In this document: one piece after another, positions 1-23,026 of the stretch
Layout: each line of letters starts with the position of its first letter
How positions within the stretch are numbered: the first letter of the stretch is position 1
Origin: Capitulum mitella
Taxonomy: Eukaryota; Arthropoda; Thecostraca; Pollicipedomorpha; Pollicipedidae
DNA length: 64,000 bases
NCBI GenBank assembly: GCA_030062745.1
Contig: CP099843.1
Span: forward strand, 1,606,001 to 1,670,000
Reading direction: 5' to 3'
Translations under genes and position numbers: made by a program
Notes under the pieces: model-generated
What the model was told of the DNA's origin: nothing
Database searches by the model: none
The model's input: the letters and a program-made list of their open reading frames with translations, nothing else

Positions 1-540
1 CGGAACACGTTCCGTCGCTCCCGGCGTCTGGGCTCGCCCCACCACGCTCCGCCGTCCCGACGCCGTGGCCGTGTGATTGTCTCGGCCCGTCCAACTCCGA
101 GGCTCGAACCCTCACAAAAACCGCCGGCCGGGCACCATTACCGCCGGACAGGGCGGCCCGCCGGACACGCGCCGCCGTGTAGGGTAATGCGGCCCGCCAA
201 CGAAAACGGCAGCGGCCGCCGCCACGCACCGCCTCGGGCGCCTCCAGCCAAGCAGAAATCCGGCCCGGCAGGGAGGATGTGGTGGTTTCTCCACTACCCT
301 CGTGGTGGCAGTGGCCCCGGCCTACGCTGCCCTGACGAGGAAGCGCACGCCAGGAAACCGTCGTCGACGAGCGTGGTAATGATTTTCGGCGGATGAGCCG
401 CGTGAAGCTGCCCATTCTCGCGGCGTTGCGGGAATGGGCAGGAGGGATCAAAGGCTGCCCCGGCAATGGCCACTGCGCTAGCCGACAGCAGCAATGCTCT
501 TGCCAACAGAGGAGCATTGCCATTGCCAACTAACTGGGAT
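1..540. other. GC- and CpG-rich segment, no gene called
   Basis: The first half kilobase is rich in C, G and CpG and is open in several frames at once, which is what GC-rich non-coding DNA does. On the minus strand the frame ending near 294 has a hydrophobic stretch (ALLLSASAVAIAGAA) that looks like a signal peptide, but it has no ATG and no recognisable domain. It could be an exon cut by the window edge or a CpG-island-like region. I do not assign a function. Confidence 0.35.
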
Positions 541-2270
541 AAATGTTACACCTTACCAAGAGCGAAGGCATGCAATAGGTACAAATATTCTGTCTCGCTA
601 AGAGAGGCTACAATGGGGAACATTGTTTCAATTTTCGGTACACATAAATGCAAAGATTTTGCTGAAATGACTAATGCCAACAGGCATGCACGTCGCCAAC
701 ATTTTCTTCAGGACGGGGGGGGGGGCAAATGTCAAATTTTGTCATATACCATTGGCATATGACGAAGTTTATAGGAAAAAGCAGAAATTTAACGTGACTG
801 GTCTCATATTTAACCCACATGAAGACATATAATGTTTGTTTCTGCAACATATATATGGCCGCTATTCCGTATTCCTGCGAAATCGCTACATATCTAGTGT
901 AGACCACCTGGTTCAGGGGGCCATGGCCCTCCATGCCCCCCCCCCCCTGGGCTACGTCCTTGCCAGTATACGACAAAAAATGTAATGTCTAACAGTAATT
1001 TCATTACCAAGCAAATTTTCCGCTCAATCATATTATTTGCAACGTATTCCAAACAAAGAAAAACTTGCGTTTTACCGAGGATCGTATCTTAACTAAAATG
1101 GGTCAGTGAACATAGCCGTAAACGTGTTAAAACCATAGAAAATGAATACGCTGTTTCGGCAAGATTCAACCCCTTATCGATTAAGAAGCATTTCTTAAGG
1201 AAAATGCGTCAGGTCCGTGGGTGCTTTTGATTTATTTCGCTCCAAAATCGCAATTCAGATTTAGTTGCCACCCACAGAACAGACTTATCAACGAGGCTTT
1301 AAATCAAATGATCTCATCGTCCGGCACGGATTTTCTAATTACCGGAGTGCTTATATCTGGACCCGCCAGCCATGACCTGTCCGGAACCCAAACGCTTAAA
1401 TAATTCTTCATTCCATTTGGGATCAGTTGGGAGCAGTGTTTTCTTTTCATTTTATCTGCTATAGTCTGCAGATGACCTTTTTGTATCCGGCGACTTTATT
1501 CTGAAAAGATTTCAGAAAACTTAAATAAGCAAAAAAGGAAAAGGAAAAAAGAAAACCTATCAATTAATTTTTCAAAACACATTTTGATTTTCCCGCAAAG
1601 CGACCACCGAGTTGGAGGGAGAAAAGGCGATTCTTAAGAGTAAAACAACGAGACCTATTTCCTGTCAAAATTTCGTCTTTCACAGCACACAAAAAGAATG
1701 TAACCGCTGTGCGTTCTGCAAAACGCAGGCCACTTGGTCTTTAAACACGCCTTCCATTCCATTCTGGAGCCGGGAAATCCACTTAAACCCATACGAATTT
1801 AAGATGGAAAGACACGAATTGGTCTCGATTTTCTGGATGCATCAACGACGTGATCGCGGCGTGACAACAACAATGATGTGTCATCGATGTCGAACGAAAT
1901 TCTATGTCGACGATGTATGAAGGTAAAATGCAGATGCTGAGTGCATCTGTATTGCGAATTTCTAAACATACCCTTACTTGTTCACCTGCACGCTTCGCGA
2001 GAGAAACAAGGGGCATGTACCGGACAATTTATCAAAGGATCGATAACGACCATAACTCACGTGATATGGTTAATCCACAGAACTGTATGCTCCAAACCAG
2101 CTGTGCATGCGCAGCCGCGTACCTCGTCCTGGGCCCGGCAAGCTGCAGAGTAACCGAACCCCAAAACAACGCCCTCCGAGACGAACGCCCAGGCAGGTCT
2201 CACAGCCACAACTCATGACCCAACCACCAGGGGCAAAATTATCCGCGCTACAGTCCGGCAGTTTCCGTTG
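541..2270. other. Intergenic, no gene seen
   Basis: This stretch is AT-balanced with only short, low-quality open frames. A run of about 11 G at 715-725 and a run of about 12 C at 936-947, the latter followed by GGGCTACGTCCTTG, may be the two ends of a small hAT-like miniature element, because similar GGCTACG termini recur elsewhere in the window. I could not find a matching target duplication. Nothing else is recognisable. Confidence 0.3.
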
Positions 2271-2279
2271 TCTCACCTT

Positions 2280-2640
2280 CGACATGAGCGCAGACGGCGG
2301 CGCCTCGCGCGCACTCCGCAGGGCGCTGGTCGGCGCAGACCAGATCGGGTCGGGTCGGGTCACCACCTGCGGGCACAAGGCGGGTCAGTGGCGGCCGGCC
2401 GGCGAGCCGCCTCCGCTGTCGTCACGGCAGGGCGCCGGTTCTGCTGGCCGCCGGCCGCCGGACGCCGCCGGCTCCAATCAATACGGCGGCGCCGGCGGCG
2501 GCGGCCGACTCCGCGCACATGCGCCCTCGCCGGCCGCCGCCGCCGCCCCCGCCCCCGCCCCTGCCGGCCAACAGGGGTGGGGCCTTTTTGCTGAGGAAGC
2601 GCGCCAGGCGAGCGGTGACAGCGCAATAGGGAACGACGCG
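2280..2640. other. GC-rich, GCC/GGC-repeat island
   Basis: A compact block of CCG/GGC-rich sequence with runs such as GGCGGCGCC. It is open in all frames, so the longer reading frames across it are not evidence of coding. It may be a CpG island or part of an untranslated exon. The flanking 2.66-3.73 kb holds nothing I recognise. Confidence 0.4.
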
Positions 2641-3740
2641 GTTTGGCGGAGTCGGGGATGAAGGCTTCGCATGCCAGTGGTCATGTGAGGACTCGATGTT
2701 GTTTGGGGCGTAAATGTACGGGGCAAGCCCCAAGCACGGATCACATACCGCGCTGGACATTTTTACGGTCTGTCATTGAACATTGTGCGTCGCACTACCG
2801 TAAATTCTTCGTGGTCTTTTGCATTTATAAACCATTGAAGGGAAAGCTCCATTATTTTATCATCCGCTACATCGTGGTCATTCCTGAGACACTCGTGGCT
2901 TGATCAAAGAGAACCTTCCTGGCTGCCGAAATTTCATTTTAGCATGCTCATTCAACATGGATATTACAGTTACACCTCAATTACACCAGTTTTGTTCAAG
3001 GAATGTACAATTAAGAACGCGAAGTCCACAATTGCGTTTGACGTCGCAATAGCGGAAGAGTAAAGTGCTTCTGGCTATGATAGTCAACCGTTACGGCTGT
3101 CAGCCTTGCCACCTCTCACTCGTGCTGTTGCGATGTATCCGGGATGCTTCACGTAGTTGGTGAACCTGAACTCTGACATGCTTCACGAAGCTGACGAACC
3201 TAACCCTGAACCCTGACTGGTTGGGGCAGATGGCGAACTTGAATCTTAAAATGCTGCAGCAGTGGCTTTTTATTTGTATTTTTTACTTTTAGGGGAGACG
3301 GATCTTCCAACGCCCAGCGAGTTGCAAAAGAACTGCGAGAGATAAAACACGAGTTATGTATTTGTCCCCATTTCTAGGCAATTTTATGGGAGAATTCAGT
3401 TGGAATGTCTGCTTTTTGGTCTCGATTAGTCTTGGTCTCTATGAACAGCACCTATGTTCACTCAAATTAAATGGCATATCGAAAACTCTGGCTTTGCTGA
3501 GACAGGAGCATATATTCACGTCTTCTCAATACAAAAGATTATTTTGAACGAAGAAATATTAATTTGTAGAGTACAGACGTGTTAGCTTTGTGCCATCATT
3601 AGCTATTTCACGATGAATGTCACGACTAAAATGACTATTGTATTTCTTCGAAAAACCAAAATGGAATGACTAACAGACCATGTTCCATTCTTCCAGTCCC
3701 AGACTAAAACAGCACTGGTTTGAACTATAGCTGAGGACTT

Positions 3741-3835
3741 GGATTCGCAGGATTCGAACAGATTCGAATCTTGCGAATCCTCGAATCCTGAAAACGAGGA
3801 TTCGAGCCTTGAAAATCAGGATTCGAACTCTAAAA
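3741..3835. repeat. Clustered GGATTCGA / TCGAATCC repeats
   Basis: Within about 95 bases the motif GGATTCGA or its complement occurs about seven times in both orientations, including the palindrome GATTCGAATC. Clusters of short motifs like this are typical of the subterminal regions of hAT transposons, where they bind transposase, but no terminal inverted repeat or target duplication was found nearby. The element itself is therefore not delimited. The following kilobase to 4.85 kb contains no recognisable gene. Confidence 0.45.
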
Positions 3836-4849
3836 CCAAAGTCAAAACCTGAAAGCTATCAGTTAAATATGTAAACAAATATGTTGAGATATGCTCTAGG
3901 CTTATATTTACTTCAAAGAAACTAAATGTAATACGTCTATCCCGCCGCTGCCTTGGAGTGGAGTCCTGCGTTGTATTACATTGTATTAGTCATTGCCGAA
4001 CCTAACTGCTGTGGTTACTGGTTTTACTCTTCCACCACGTTTCCATTTTTTGACCGAGTTGGACAACGGGCAGGAGCGTTGAGAAAAGACAACCAGAAAC
4101 CAATGGAATCGGTTTAAAAGCGAGACGAGGTTAACGACTGGCGCACAGCGCAGCCTTGTTTGGGCATCAAAATCCTGTTTTTCGGTATGCACGTATTTTG
4201 TGTGAATAGGGGTCGCACTGTCTTGAAGTGTTCGTTTAATACCCCGGCACCAACAAAATATGCTGACTGAGATAATATTCCAGATCAGGGTGATAACATC
4301 AAATCCTAATATAAAGTTTTGTCACAAGTTCTGTAGTTTTACTTTGAAACAGATCTTCGATCCCAATGGCGCGAAACGCGTGACTCCATTCTGAGGAACC
4401 CACCCACGACCGTGACGTTGGTATTGCATGGAATGCGGAGCCGGGCAAACTTATCGACATCTTAGTAATTTTCGCAAGTTCAGCGATGGGTTATCAGCAT
4501 CGGGAGTATCCTGACTGGCAGATAGAAAGCCATACCCGATTACCTCAAAAGTTCAGGACTTCCGAAACAGCACACGCAAAAACATGGACCCACGCGACCA
4601 ATGCGTTACATTTCCACCGGAACATCCTGATCATTGTGCCTGTCGTAACACATCACAGGTGCCTCGCGACAGCGACGCCGGCTGTCAAAATCGGCCTACT
4701 GCGACCAAATGTCAGACTGAACATTCATTTACCTGGCATTCATACGACGTTAAAAATGATCCTGTAAGCGAACCTTAACTGTTACGAGCACGTCTCGGAA
4801 CCCTCGGTTGCCGCCAAAACACACGTACCTGCCTATCTGCTCTGCTCAG

Positions 4850-5130
4850 CACGCGACCGCATCACCAGAGCCGGCGCACGCCCGTCGGCCGCCGCGCGCC
4901 ACTCTCCTCCACTCAGCGCCCCTGACTGGCGCGCGCCGCCGTCCGCGCCCGGCGCGACCGATCGCGGCGCGCCACCTGGCGGTGACAGTCAGCTGGCGAC
5001 CGGGCCCCGGGCAGGTGCTGCAGCCGCCGGCGCCGGCCGGGGCCGGGGCAGCGTCGCCGTGTCCCGCCTGCCGGTGGTTGCGGGCGCTGCGGGCCGGCAG
5101 CTGCCGGGCGGGCAGCCAGCGCCAGGGCTT
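4850..5130. other. GC-rich patch
   Basis: A CpG-dense segment (GCGCGCC, GCCGGCG) flanked by ordinary sequence. Frames are open because of composition only. It resembles the patches at 2.3-2.6 and 5.84-6.3 kb. No product is assigned. Confidence 0.35.
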
Positions 5131-5543
5131 GGTGTGTGTGTTTGTCTTGACATGACCCGACCTGTCGCGGGAACACCTCCCCGAATGCCATCTGTGAATT
5201 ACGGGTCAGCCTAATGTGATTAGTGGGCGCGAGGGCGTCCCTTCCCTCACAGTCAGAACGTCACGGACCGATTTACGGTACCACCGCTTCATGCCCTGTT
5301 CCGTTAACTCCCGCCTACAGACGCCGCACTTCACGGCTTGCCCTGAAGCACTCGAAGTCCTCGCCTGCGCATGGTACTGTCGCTGAGTCATATGGTCGCC
5401 GCAGACGGTGGCAAATCACCTCTGGTATGCCTCCGGATTAAACGCCGGTAAAAGTCGTGCCGCGCTCAGAAACGAAGATCAGTCACCTGGACCGACCATG
5501 TTAGACAATGGCAGCGTAACGGCCACAGAGGCGGTGGAAGATG

Positions 5544-5551
5544 TATAAAAG
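5544..5551 (+). promoter_or_regulatory. Possible TATA box
   Basis: TATAAAAG lies about 55 bases before an ATG at 5604 that opens a 314-codon plus-strand frame running antisense through the last Smad exon. The frame is long because the DNA is GC-rich, and its product has no domain I know. The TATA match is real, but its function is only a possibility, for example an antisense transcript over the Smad 3' end. Confidence 0.2.
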
Positions 5552-5839
5552 TGTATTGATGCAAAGCAAGGTCGAACGACGGAAAGCATGAACACTAAGC
5601 AAAATGGCCTACACAATTGCGTGGCCCCTCGCCATCGACGGGGCGCCAAATCAGCCGCCAGCTTGCAGTCTCTACCGAAGAAGGGCCATCCCGCACTACG
5701 CCGCAACTATGTACAAAACCAACTACTGTACACGGGAAACGAAGCAGGTACGGCACGGTACAGTCGATGTTAAAACGCCAAAAGGCAGTGGATTAGACGA
5801 TTTGCACCAAGTCGACGATTGTCTACGGTTCTCAAGCGT

Positions 5840-6305
5840 TCTACAGCACCACGGCTCCACTGGGCGGGCCGGCCCGGCCCTGCGCCGCTCGGCGCCTGCC
5901 TCGGACACGGCGAGGCGCGGCCAGGCGGCGCCGCACATGGCACAGACACCGCGCTACACAGGCGCCGACCGGGCGTCCGGCCGCGGCGGGCGCGCCGCAC
6001 CGGCCGGCCAGTCAGCCGGCTCCAGCGGCCGCGCCGCACGCCGGCCGCCGGTCGGCGCGGCAACGTCAAGCGCTAGCACTCCTCCGTCCGGGCCGCACGG
6101 CGCAGCGGCCGCGCGCCCGCCGGTGGCGCTATTATGCTATCCAGCTATGAAAGGCACAAAATACACAGACGGCGGCGCGATGAGAAGCGGTGATCGAGCG
6201 GCGCGCGTGACTGTCCCGACGGGCCGCCGGCGGCGTCCGGGCGCGGCGCCGGTGCTGCCACCTGTCGGCGGCCGGGTGAGATCGCAGTGCGAGAGGCGGC
6301 CGTCC
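5840..6305. other. GC-rich block just beyond the Smad stop codon
   Basis: A CpG-dense block immediately downstream (minus-strand sense) of the Smad stop codon at 6308, so it probably lies in the 3' untranslated region or just after it. No polyadenylation signal is obvious inside it. Confidence 0.35.
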
Positions 6306-6307
6306 GA

Positions 6308-16795
<10,488 letters not shown>

Positions 16796-17467
16796 TCACT
16801 TAGCACCGGTGCTGTTACTTGCTTTGCCAAGCTGGGTTTCTGTATCCTTGTATAACTGACACATTCGCAATGATACAGTCTGGCCCTTGGCTTGGATATC
16901 AACCTACTTGAGAGACGTCAAGAGCTCTACACTTTTACTACCGTGTTTCGCACGCATCCACCACTGTTCTGGAACGAAGACCGCATGCAGTTTCTCCTTC
17001 ACTTTCTTCCGCAGCAATAATAAAATCAGATGTGAGGTCCGGCATTTTAAGTTCGCAACGTTCGCAGCGGCACTTCTGAGCTTTTTTTTACACAGCGTCG
17101 AACATGCAACGTTTTTTTTGCATGCAAAAAGTGATGTACAATTAACTGTTTATTTCTCTGCAACAATACCCATTTGGAGATGGTGTGGGTCCATCAGAAT
17201 CCAGATCGCTTGAAAAATGAAAGGTGGACCATCCAGGGTTGGAGCCGCCAAATTCGTATGGTCTATTTTTTAAAAAGACTGTTTAAAAGCCTGTTTAAGA
17301 ACACCAAGGACCAGACCAAAAGATGAAAGTACGATTTCCAACGGCACTGCAGCAAAACACGGCGATGTTCTGGACGGATAATGGGCCCAATGGCAGGCTA
17401 CAAATCCGTGTGGTTTTAACTGCAAAATGTTGACTCATGTAATACCTCATAGGAATAGTCAATGGCG

Positions 17468-20441
17468 CAAAACAGAAACAGTGCAAAAAATTAGCACACT
17501 CAGCTTTCTGGCACTGCAGCACCCAAGCCATGGGTTGAGAGTATTCACAACCTCAAGAAATAATGGGTAGTACATAAAACTACACAGTGGGGCCCATTTC
17601 AGCTCACTGAAATTTTGGCATTGCCAGCATCAGTCTTAACATGTAGAAATGTCCAGCATGTGCAGCTTTCTAGTTGTTACTGCTTTGTTCAATGGGCTGA
17701 ATCCTGCTTATTGCATAACAGACTACTTTTGTAAGACCCATGGCTTCAAAACTACTACATCACTGCATGATTATTCAGCATTTCTGTATGTCCAAACACA
17801 AAAGAAATGGGGAGAAAACAAAACATTTCAATGCCTATTCCATACCACCAGTAGGCAGTTAAGTCAGTGAAATTAATGCCTCCAAAATGCAACACAACTG
17901 TATACTTACAGAACAGAGGTTGTTTGAAAATGGGAATAAACATTCATTCTGCCAAAATGTTAAATAAGGAACTGGAGCACAAAACTATTAACCAGTGCTT
18001 ATGGGATACACAGAATATACCCAATGATCCTAAAATGGGATATGGATGAGCAAAGACAAAGCTACAAATGAACAATGTTATGATCAATTCAGGCTGCTTT
18101 GCCCTATGGCTACAGTTCACACATTTTAATAACACATTTCATAATTCTCCAGGCCTTGGAATCACAAGTATCATTTTGCAATGGATCCTTCTGAAACAGG
18201 ACCTCATAAAAGACAAGCTGCACAAACAGATTTGCCTGTGCCTGTGATGGGCCCATTCTTATCTTTTTTTGTAAATTAGATCCAAATGGTTGCAGAAGTT
18301 ATGTTAGGAAATGGAGACCGAGCTAAGCATAGCCTGCAGCACTGACTCCAACCCCAGGACCCAACTGAGAAATTCCAGGTAATGGCTGATTTTGCTGCAA
18401 AAGTTCAACATGCCACCAAGTCTCTGACACCACTGTGTGGTGGTCTGCATGACCCCCTCCTGGCCAGTTACCAGCTGATCTGCATGCCAAATATGGAGTG
18501 CCAGGGCAACTTCAACCCATCTTGCCAGCACTCCACCGAATGAACTGCCAATGACATTTTTTCATTTCTGAAGCCATCTTGGACTTCAGCACCTTTCTAG
18601 CATCCAAAGAATAATCAACCTCATTTTCCAAAGATGCTCTTCACATCCTTTCTTTGTATGCTGCTGAAAGGCTACTGGATATACATGTCCATGTTTGGGC
18701 AGTGCCAAAACATAAAAATGAGAGCAATATGGTTGGCACCCTGTATCATGGTACTTCAAACATATAATGACTTACAAATTTGCCCATGATCAAGATGTCA
18801 CACAACAATACAACAGATAACATCCATCTATCATGAACATTTCATGGCACTGCCAGATAACCAATGGAATGTTGGTCAATGCACCACAATCATGGATGGA
18901 GCTTGCCATAAGCCCTAACAAGCCCGGGAATCGTAACATGCAACAGTATAAAAATAATTTTGAGCCCTGCAGGGCCAATGTCTTGTGAATGAGCTTTCTT
19001 CCAAAGCACACTATATGCTCAAACTAATGTCATTAAACACTGTGGGGCAAGTGCCCCACATGCCCTATGATCTGTTACACCTTTATTAACATGAGATGAT
19101 GGTGAATATGTCTGAAGGACATGAGCTGTCTTTACTGTTTCTCACCTTCCAAACTCAATTTAAGGAAATCATTGGCCTATGACCTGTAAGCTGTTACCAA
19201 CAAGCAATCATTTTTCTTCAAATTAAGCAGACTAGCATCTATCTGGTTGTGAAGTTATACTGGCAGCTCACCTATATTTACATGCTTATACTTATACTTG
19301 AAGGTCACACTTAATGTAATAATTTTCCACTGAGATGAAGGGTATAGAAATTCCTGGCTACTGCATGCCCATTCCCTACCAAAACAAACCTACATTTTTA
19401 CACTATGTAATCTCAGGCAGACAATTTACAAGCACTTGATCATGATTTCTTCCAAATTATGCAAGGACCACACAGTAAACCATTCTACTGTTGTGCCATC
19501 TGAGTGGCAATAAAACAAATTACACTGCATCTATGAATTTCAAGACCAAAGACCAGTGCTGACTTGCATCAATGATTATTTTCCTCAGGCATAGCTAACA
19601 TTTGTCTGGACAACTGAGTTAATGTCTGACAAAAAACTGGTATTCTGTCCTTAAATCACAAAGATGCTTAAAACTGAACAGAAACAGGCAAATGAGAAAC
19701 CAAGGCCTAGCAAGATGGTGCTATGTCAAAACACCTTGTTTTTTTCACCATGGCATATGTTGACATGCTTTTCCACAAATATCTAAATGGAAGCAGTTTG
19801 AAGATATGGATATTAACCAGTGGTAATCCTTCCACCTAAAGTCAATTCAATGCAACAAAGCCAGTGGATGTTTTGCTATCAGACTAACATTGTCAACTTT
19901 CCCGACCTTCACTAAGGAGCCAAAGAGCCCAACCAGGCAATTAGCTGCATAACACACATACATATATTCTTCCCATGCTATCAAATATTTTGCATTATTA
20001 CAGAACAATAACCAAATAACAAATATTGATCACATCATCATAACTGGAAACTGCCAAAGATCCATGGGGAGTTCAAGGGCATACATTCCCAAAATTTCCC
20101 AATGTGTAATGCCACCAAGTCAGCTGAGTGATCAACTCACACTGGCATGTAAAACAACTACCATTTCTTAAATACTTTAATAAGAATTGTCAAGTTTTAG
20201 CTTGCAACAAGCCATTTTCACTAATAAAAAAATGGTGCCCACAAGAACATATTCCAAATCCAACAAAATAATGTTGGAATAATGTCAAGAGCTTTGCACG
20301 TAATGATTTCTGCTTGAATCATGAAGCTGGCTTGACAGGAGCCCATATCCTTTCTCATGTCACCCACCTCCAAAACAAGCTCTGAAATCAAGATCTTCAC
20401 CTCCCTGTGAAGAATTTTTCACCACAGACAGCAAGCTGAAC
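17468..20441. other. CpG desert (about 3 kb), non-coding
   Basis: Between the CpG at 17466 and the one at 20442 I count only six CpG dinucleotides, where a sequence of this composition would have roughly a hundred. TpG and CpA are abundant instead, as expected when methylated CpG decays. Both flanks have ordinary, frequent CpG, so the edges are sharp. Only short, unconvincing reading frames occur. It lies upstream of the Smad coding start, so it may be an intron or upstream region. It may also be DNA with a different history, such as long-term methylation, transfer, or a misassembled contaminant. Confidence 0.8.
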
Positions 20442-21350
20442 CGCAACCACCACAAGCGACCACGAGTGAGTAACTGGCGCCAGTCATCGGCCTTCCCAAA
20501 AGCCTATACCAACCAGCGAGTTCGCTATGAGTCACGCGACGAACAAAACCATGGCGACCAGCCCCACACACAGTCGCTAATCCGAGGAAAGCAAATGGAC
20601 ACTCGACCTTTTCAGCGACCAGACCCGTGCCTATTACCATAAAGCTGGCAAATCCCGGAAAACACAGGTGAAGATCCGCCCACGACCTACCGTGGGCTTC
20701 TCCGAAACCTCCTTGTTTTCGCCAACGCACAGTTCCCCGAAACCCGCATGCACACCTCCACCGAGACTGCCTCCTCGGCGGCTCCGGGTCCCGCAGGTCC
20801 CAAGGTTGTTTACACACAACCATTTTTCCTGCCCCGGTTGTGTAAATATTCCGAAGTCTGCAGATACATTTTGCCGTATAATCTGTTCCAATGTGTCAAT
20901 TTGTCTCGTTACTTGCAACGGTTTCTTTTAAGAAGGATTTTTAGAGGAGCTATATTTAGCTGGTATTCATCCGCCGCATCTGCAAGGCGGCGGGACGCCG
21001 TGACTCCGACTGACTGGCGCCAGTCGGCGCCAGCAGGCGTCACTACTGTCGCCGAAATGTCGCTACGGTCGCGAATACTTGGCGCCACTGTGGGCAAACC
21101 GGTTGGCGGCTGCGGTGGCCGGACATGCCCCGAAGTATTTTCGTGTGTAGCGCTGCGCGTATTGTTTGTAGCCAGATTGCCATCGGCCTACCGTGTGTAC
21201 TCGATGCCTTTTGACCTTCAGAACTTCCGTCCTTGTCTTCGATGGCCTTGTCCAAGCCCGACACGAGACGCATTGCTCGAAGCCCTCGGCGCAGCTTCAT
21301 AGTAACGTCAAACCTCAGGAAGGATGGCCAACGTTTCATTGACCTAGGGT
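20442..21350. promoter_or_regulatory. CpG-dense promoter-like block
   Basis: CpG frequency jumps abruptly at 20442. The block contains GGCGCC-rich palindromic stretches (around 21010-21090, e.g. TGGCGCCA). This is the composition of an unmethylated promoter or first exon. A Smad 5' untranslated exon on the minus strand is one possibility. No coding sequence is convincing in either strand. Confidence 0.35.
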
Positions 21351-21453
21351 CCATGGTGACTGAATGTGATCAGAGCTGGCAAAGTGAGCAATCAGATTCT
21401 AAGATCCTTGCTTCCAAACCGCGCCGTGGGCTTCAAGGCTTGCGCTTACGCCT

Positions 21454-21645
21454 CAGGGGCGTAGCCAGGATTTCGCCATGGAGGGGGCCATGACAAACCC
21501 AACTCCCTAAAAAGAGAAAAGTCCTCGGGATTCAGCCAATTTTTTCTGTTTCCGGAGATTTTTCCTTATTTTCTGTTTCTAGTGCGCAAAAACGTTATAT
21601 TTTCAGTCTCAAGGGTGACCACGGTCCCCTTTGGTTACGCCCTAG
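21454..21645. mobile_element. Small hAT-like miniature element
   Basis: A 192-bp unit with ends CAGGGGCGTAGCCA and TGGTTACGCCCTAG, an imperfect 14-bp inverted repeat of the CAGNGGCGTAGCC type, which also bounds the element at 34113-36801. No convincing 8-bp duplication is seen. No coding capacity. Confidence 0.5.
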
Positions 21646-21927
21646 CGTCAGTGCTTGACTCAAAGTTGAGTTAAAATCGACTAATGAGATGACTCACGTT
21701 TCATAAGTCGTAAGTCGTGACTTCAGTCGTTTTTTCCCAAAAATGCTTGAGTTAAGCTTTAAGCCTCTCGTGTCTGCATTGCTGGTGATCCCGGGAGGGA
21801 GGCCGACCCCCCCCCCAATATTCTGGGATTTTAACATAAGGCCTATGACAATAACTGGGAAGCACAGTCTGAAATCCATGAGGACCCCCCATTAGTTCCC
21901 AGAAATCTCCAGCAAGGGGCGTCTCCA

Positions 21928-22113
21928 ATGTTCAACATACAGCTCGTTTGTGCGGTTTTTATCTGCACAGGCCAAGGCATCCGTCAAGTTAACGACGACT
22001 TCTGCGACGACATCTGCGACGTCAAAGGACTTAAAAACTGCTCAACGTACAGACTAAACAATGCTCCAACGAAAGCTCTTGTCAAGAGCAGGGTCGTTGA
22101 TTTCTGTAAATGA
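21928..22113 (+). CDS. Possible small secreted Cys-containing peptide
   Basis: An ATG-initiated frame of 61 codons begins MFNIQLVCAVFICTGQG, a plausible signal peptide, and continues with four cysteines (FCDDIC, KNC, DFC). The length and pattern could suit a small disulfide-stabilised peptide. There is no family match I can name, no splice evidence, and the surrounding DNA is repeat-rich, so it may be chance. It has no neighbours in an obvious gene. Confidence 0.2.
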   Translation: MFNIQLVCAVFICTGQGIRQVNDDFCDDICDVKGLKNCSTYRLNNAPTKALVKSRVVDFCK

Positions 22114-22879
22114 CTAGAGAGCCGAGCCGAGGGCATGACTACCTAAACACCCCCAAAATGTGGCTGTCTTAACGGATTTAACCCACTTTATTTTGGCCAA
22201 CGGAAACTGATAAGTTTTTGTGGCTATTTACCAAATAAGAAATCACATGTACCCCGATGTATATAGGTATACATAAAGACAGAAGCCCAGGCAGCAATTA
22301 TTTCTGGGCGCATTCTGGCTTTATTTGTACCAGTTTTTAGGCAGAATCGGGACTAAAGCGGGCAAACAACGCCAGGAACTGTGGGATAGAGTTCAGGCAC
22401 ATTTCCGTTTAGGCGAAAATCAGTGGCGGCAGAAGCGGGGGGGGGGGGGGGGCGCCGACGGGGCAAAGTGCCCCCGTCCAAAAAATATGGGGGAGCAAAC
22501 ATATCTTTTGGCCGTCGCAAAAATGGCCGCGTGCCACGTACAAGTTTTCGGCAACCGACTCTTGAAATACCTACGAACTGCTGACGGCATTAGCCGGTTC
22601 CAGACTTTCGTTGTTTATATAAGCGTCAGTAAGCATCTTGATCAAATCGTACACGTCTGTAAAAATAACTGGTCGTGTTTCTTTAAGGCTAATGCAGATG
22701 AAGCCGTATGAAACGTATAGTAATCTCGGTTTATGTGTCACGTTTTGCGTGTTTTCGCCGATCGCCATCCAAACTAGCTCATTTTGTTCATGGCTGAAAA
22801 TGGAATTGTTCTACGGTGCTTCGTTTGAGGCTCCCCCAATTTCAGGATTTCAAAAACGTTATAAAAACTGTATCTAGAC

Positions 22880-22955
22880 AGAGGTAGACAGAGACTGATC
22901 AAGTAAGGCAGAGACAGAGACAGGTTCTGGACAGAACAGACAGACAGACAGAAAT
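22880..22955. repeat. GACA/CAGA-rich simple repeat
   Basis: Imperfect iterations of AGACAGA with an uninterrupted stretch of about four GACA units near 22940. Simple sequence only. Confidence 0.6.
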
Positions 22956-23026
22956 GAATCAGAACGAGATGGTTTTGTTAGTGACTGTAAGTACCCGTAT
23001 GTCTCCCTGTGTACATGCACTTGACC

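Noticed and set aside
2107..2661. 184-codon plus-strand frame
   Set aside because: GC-rich island open in all frames; composition explains it.
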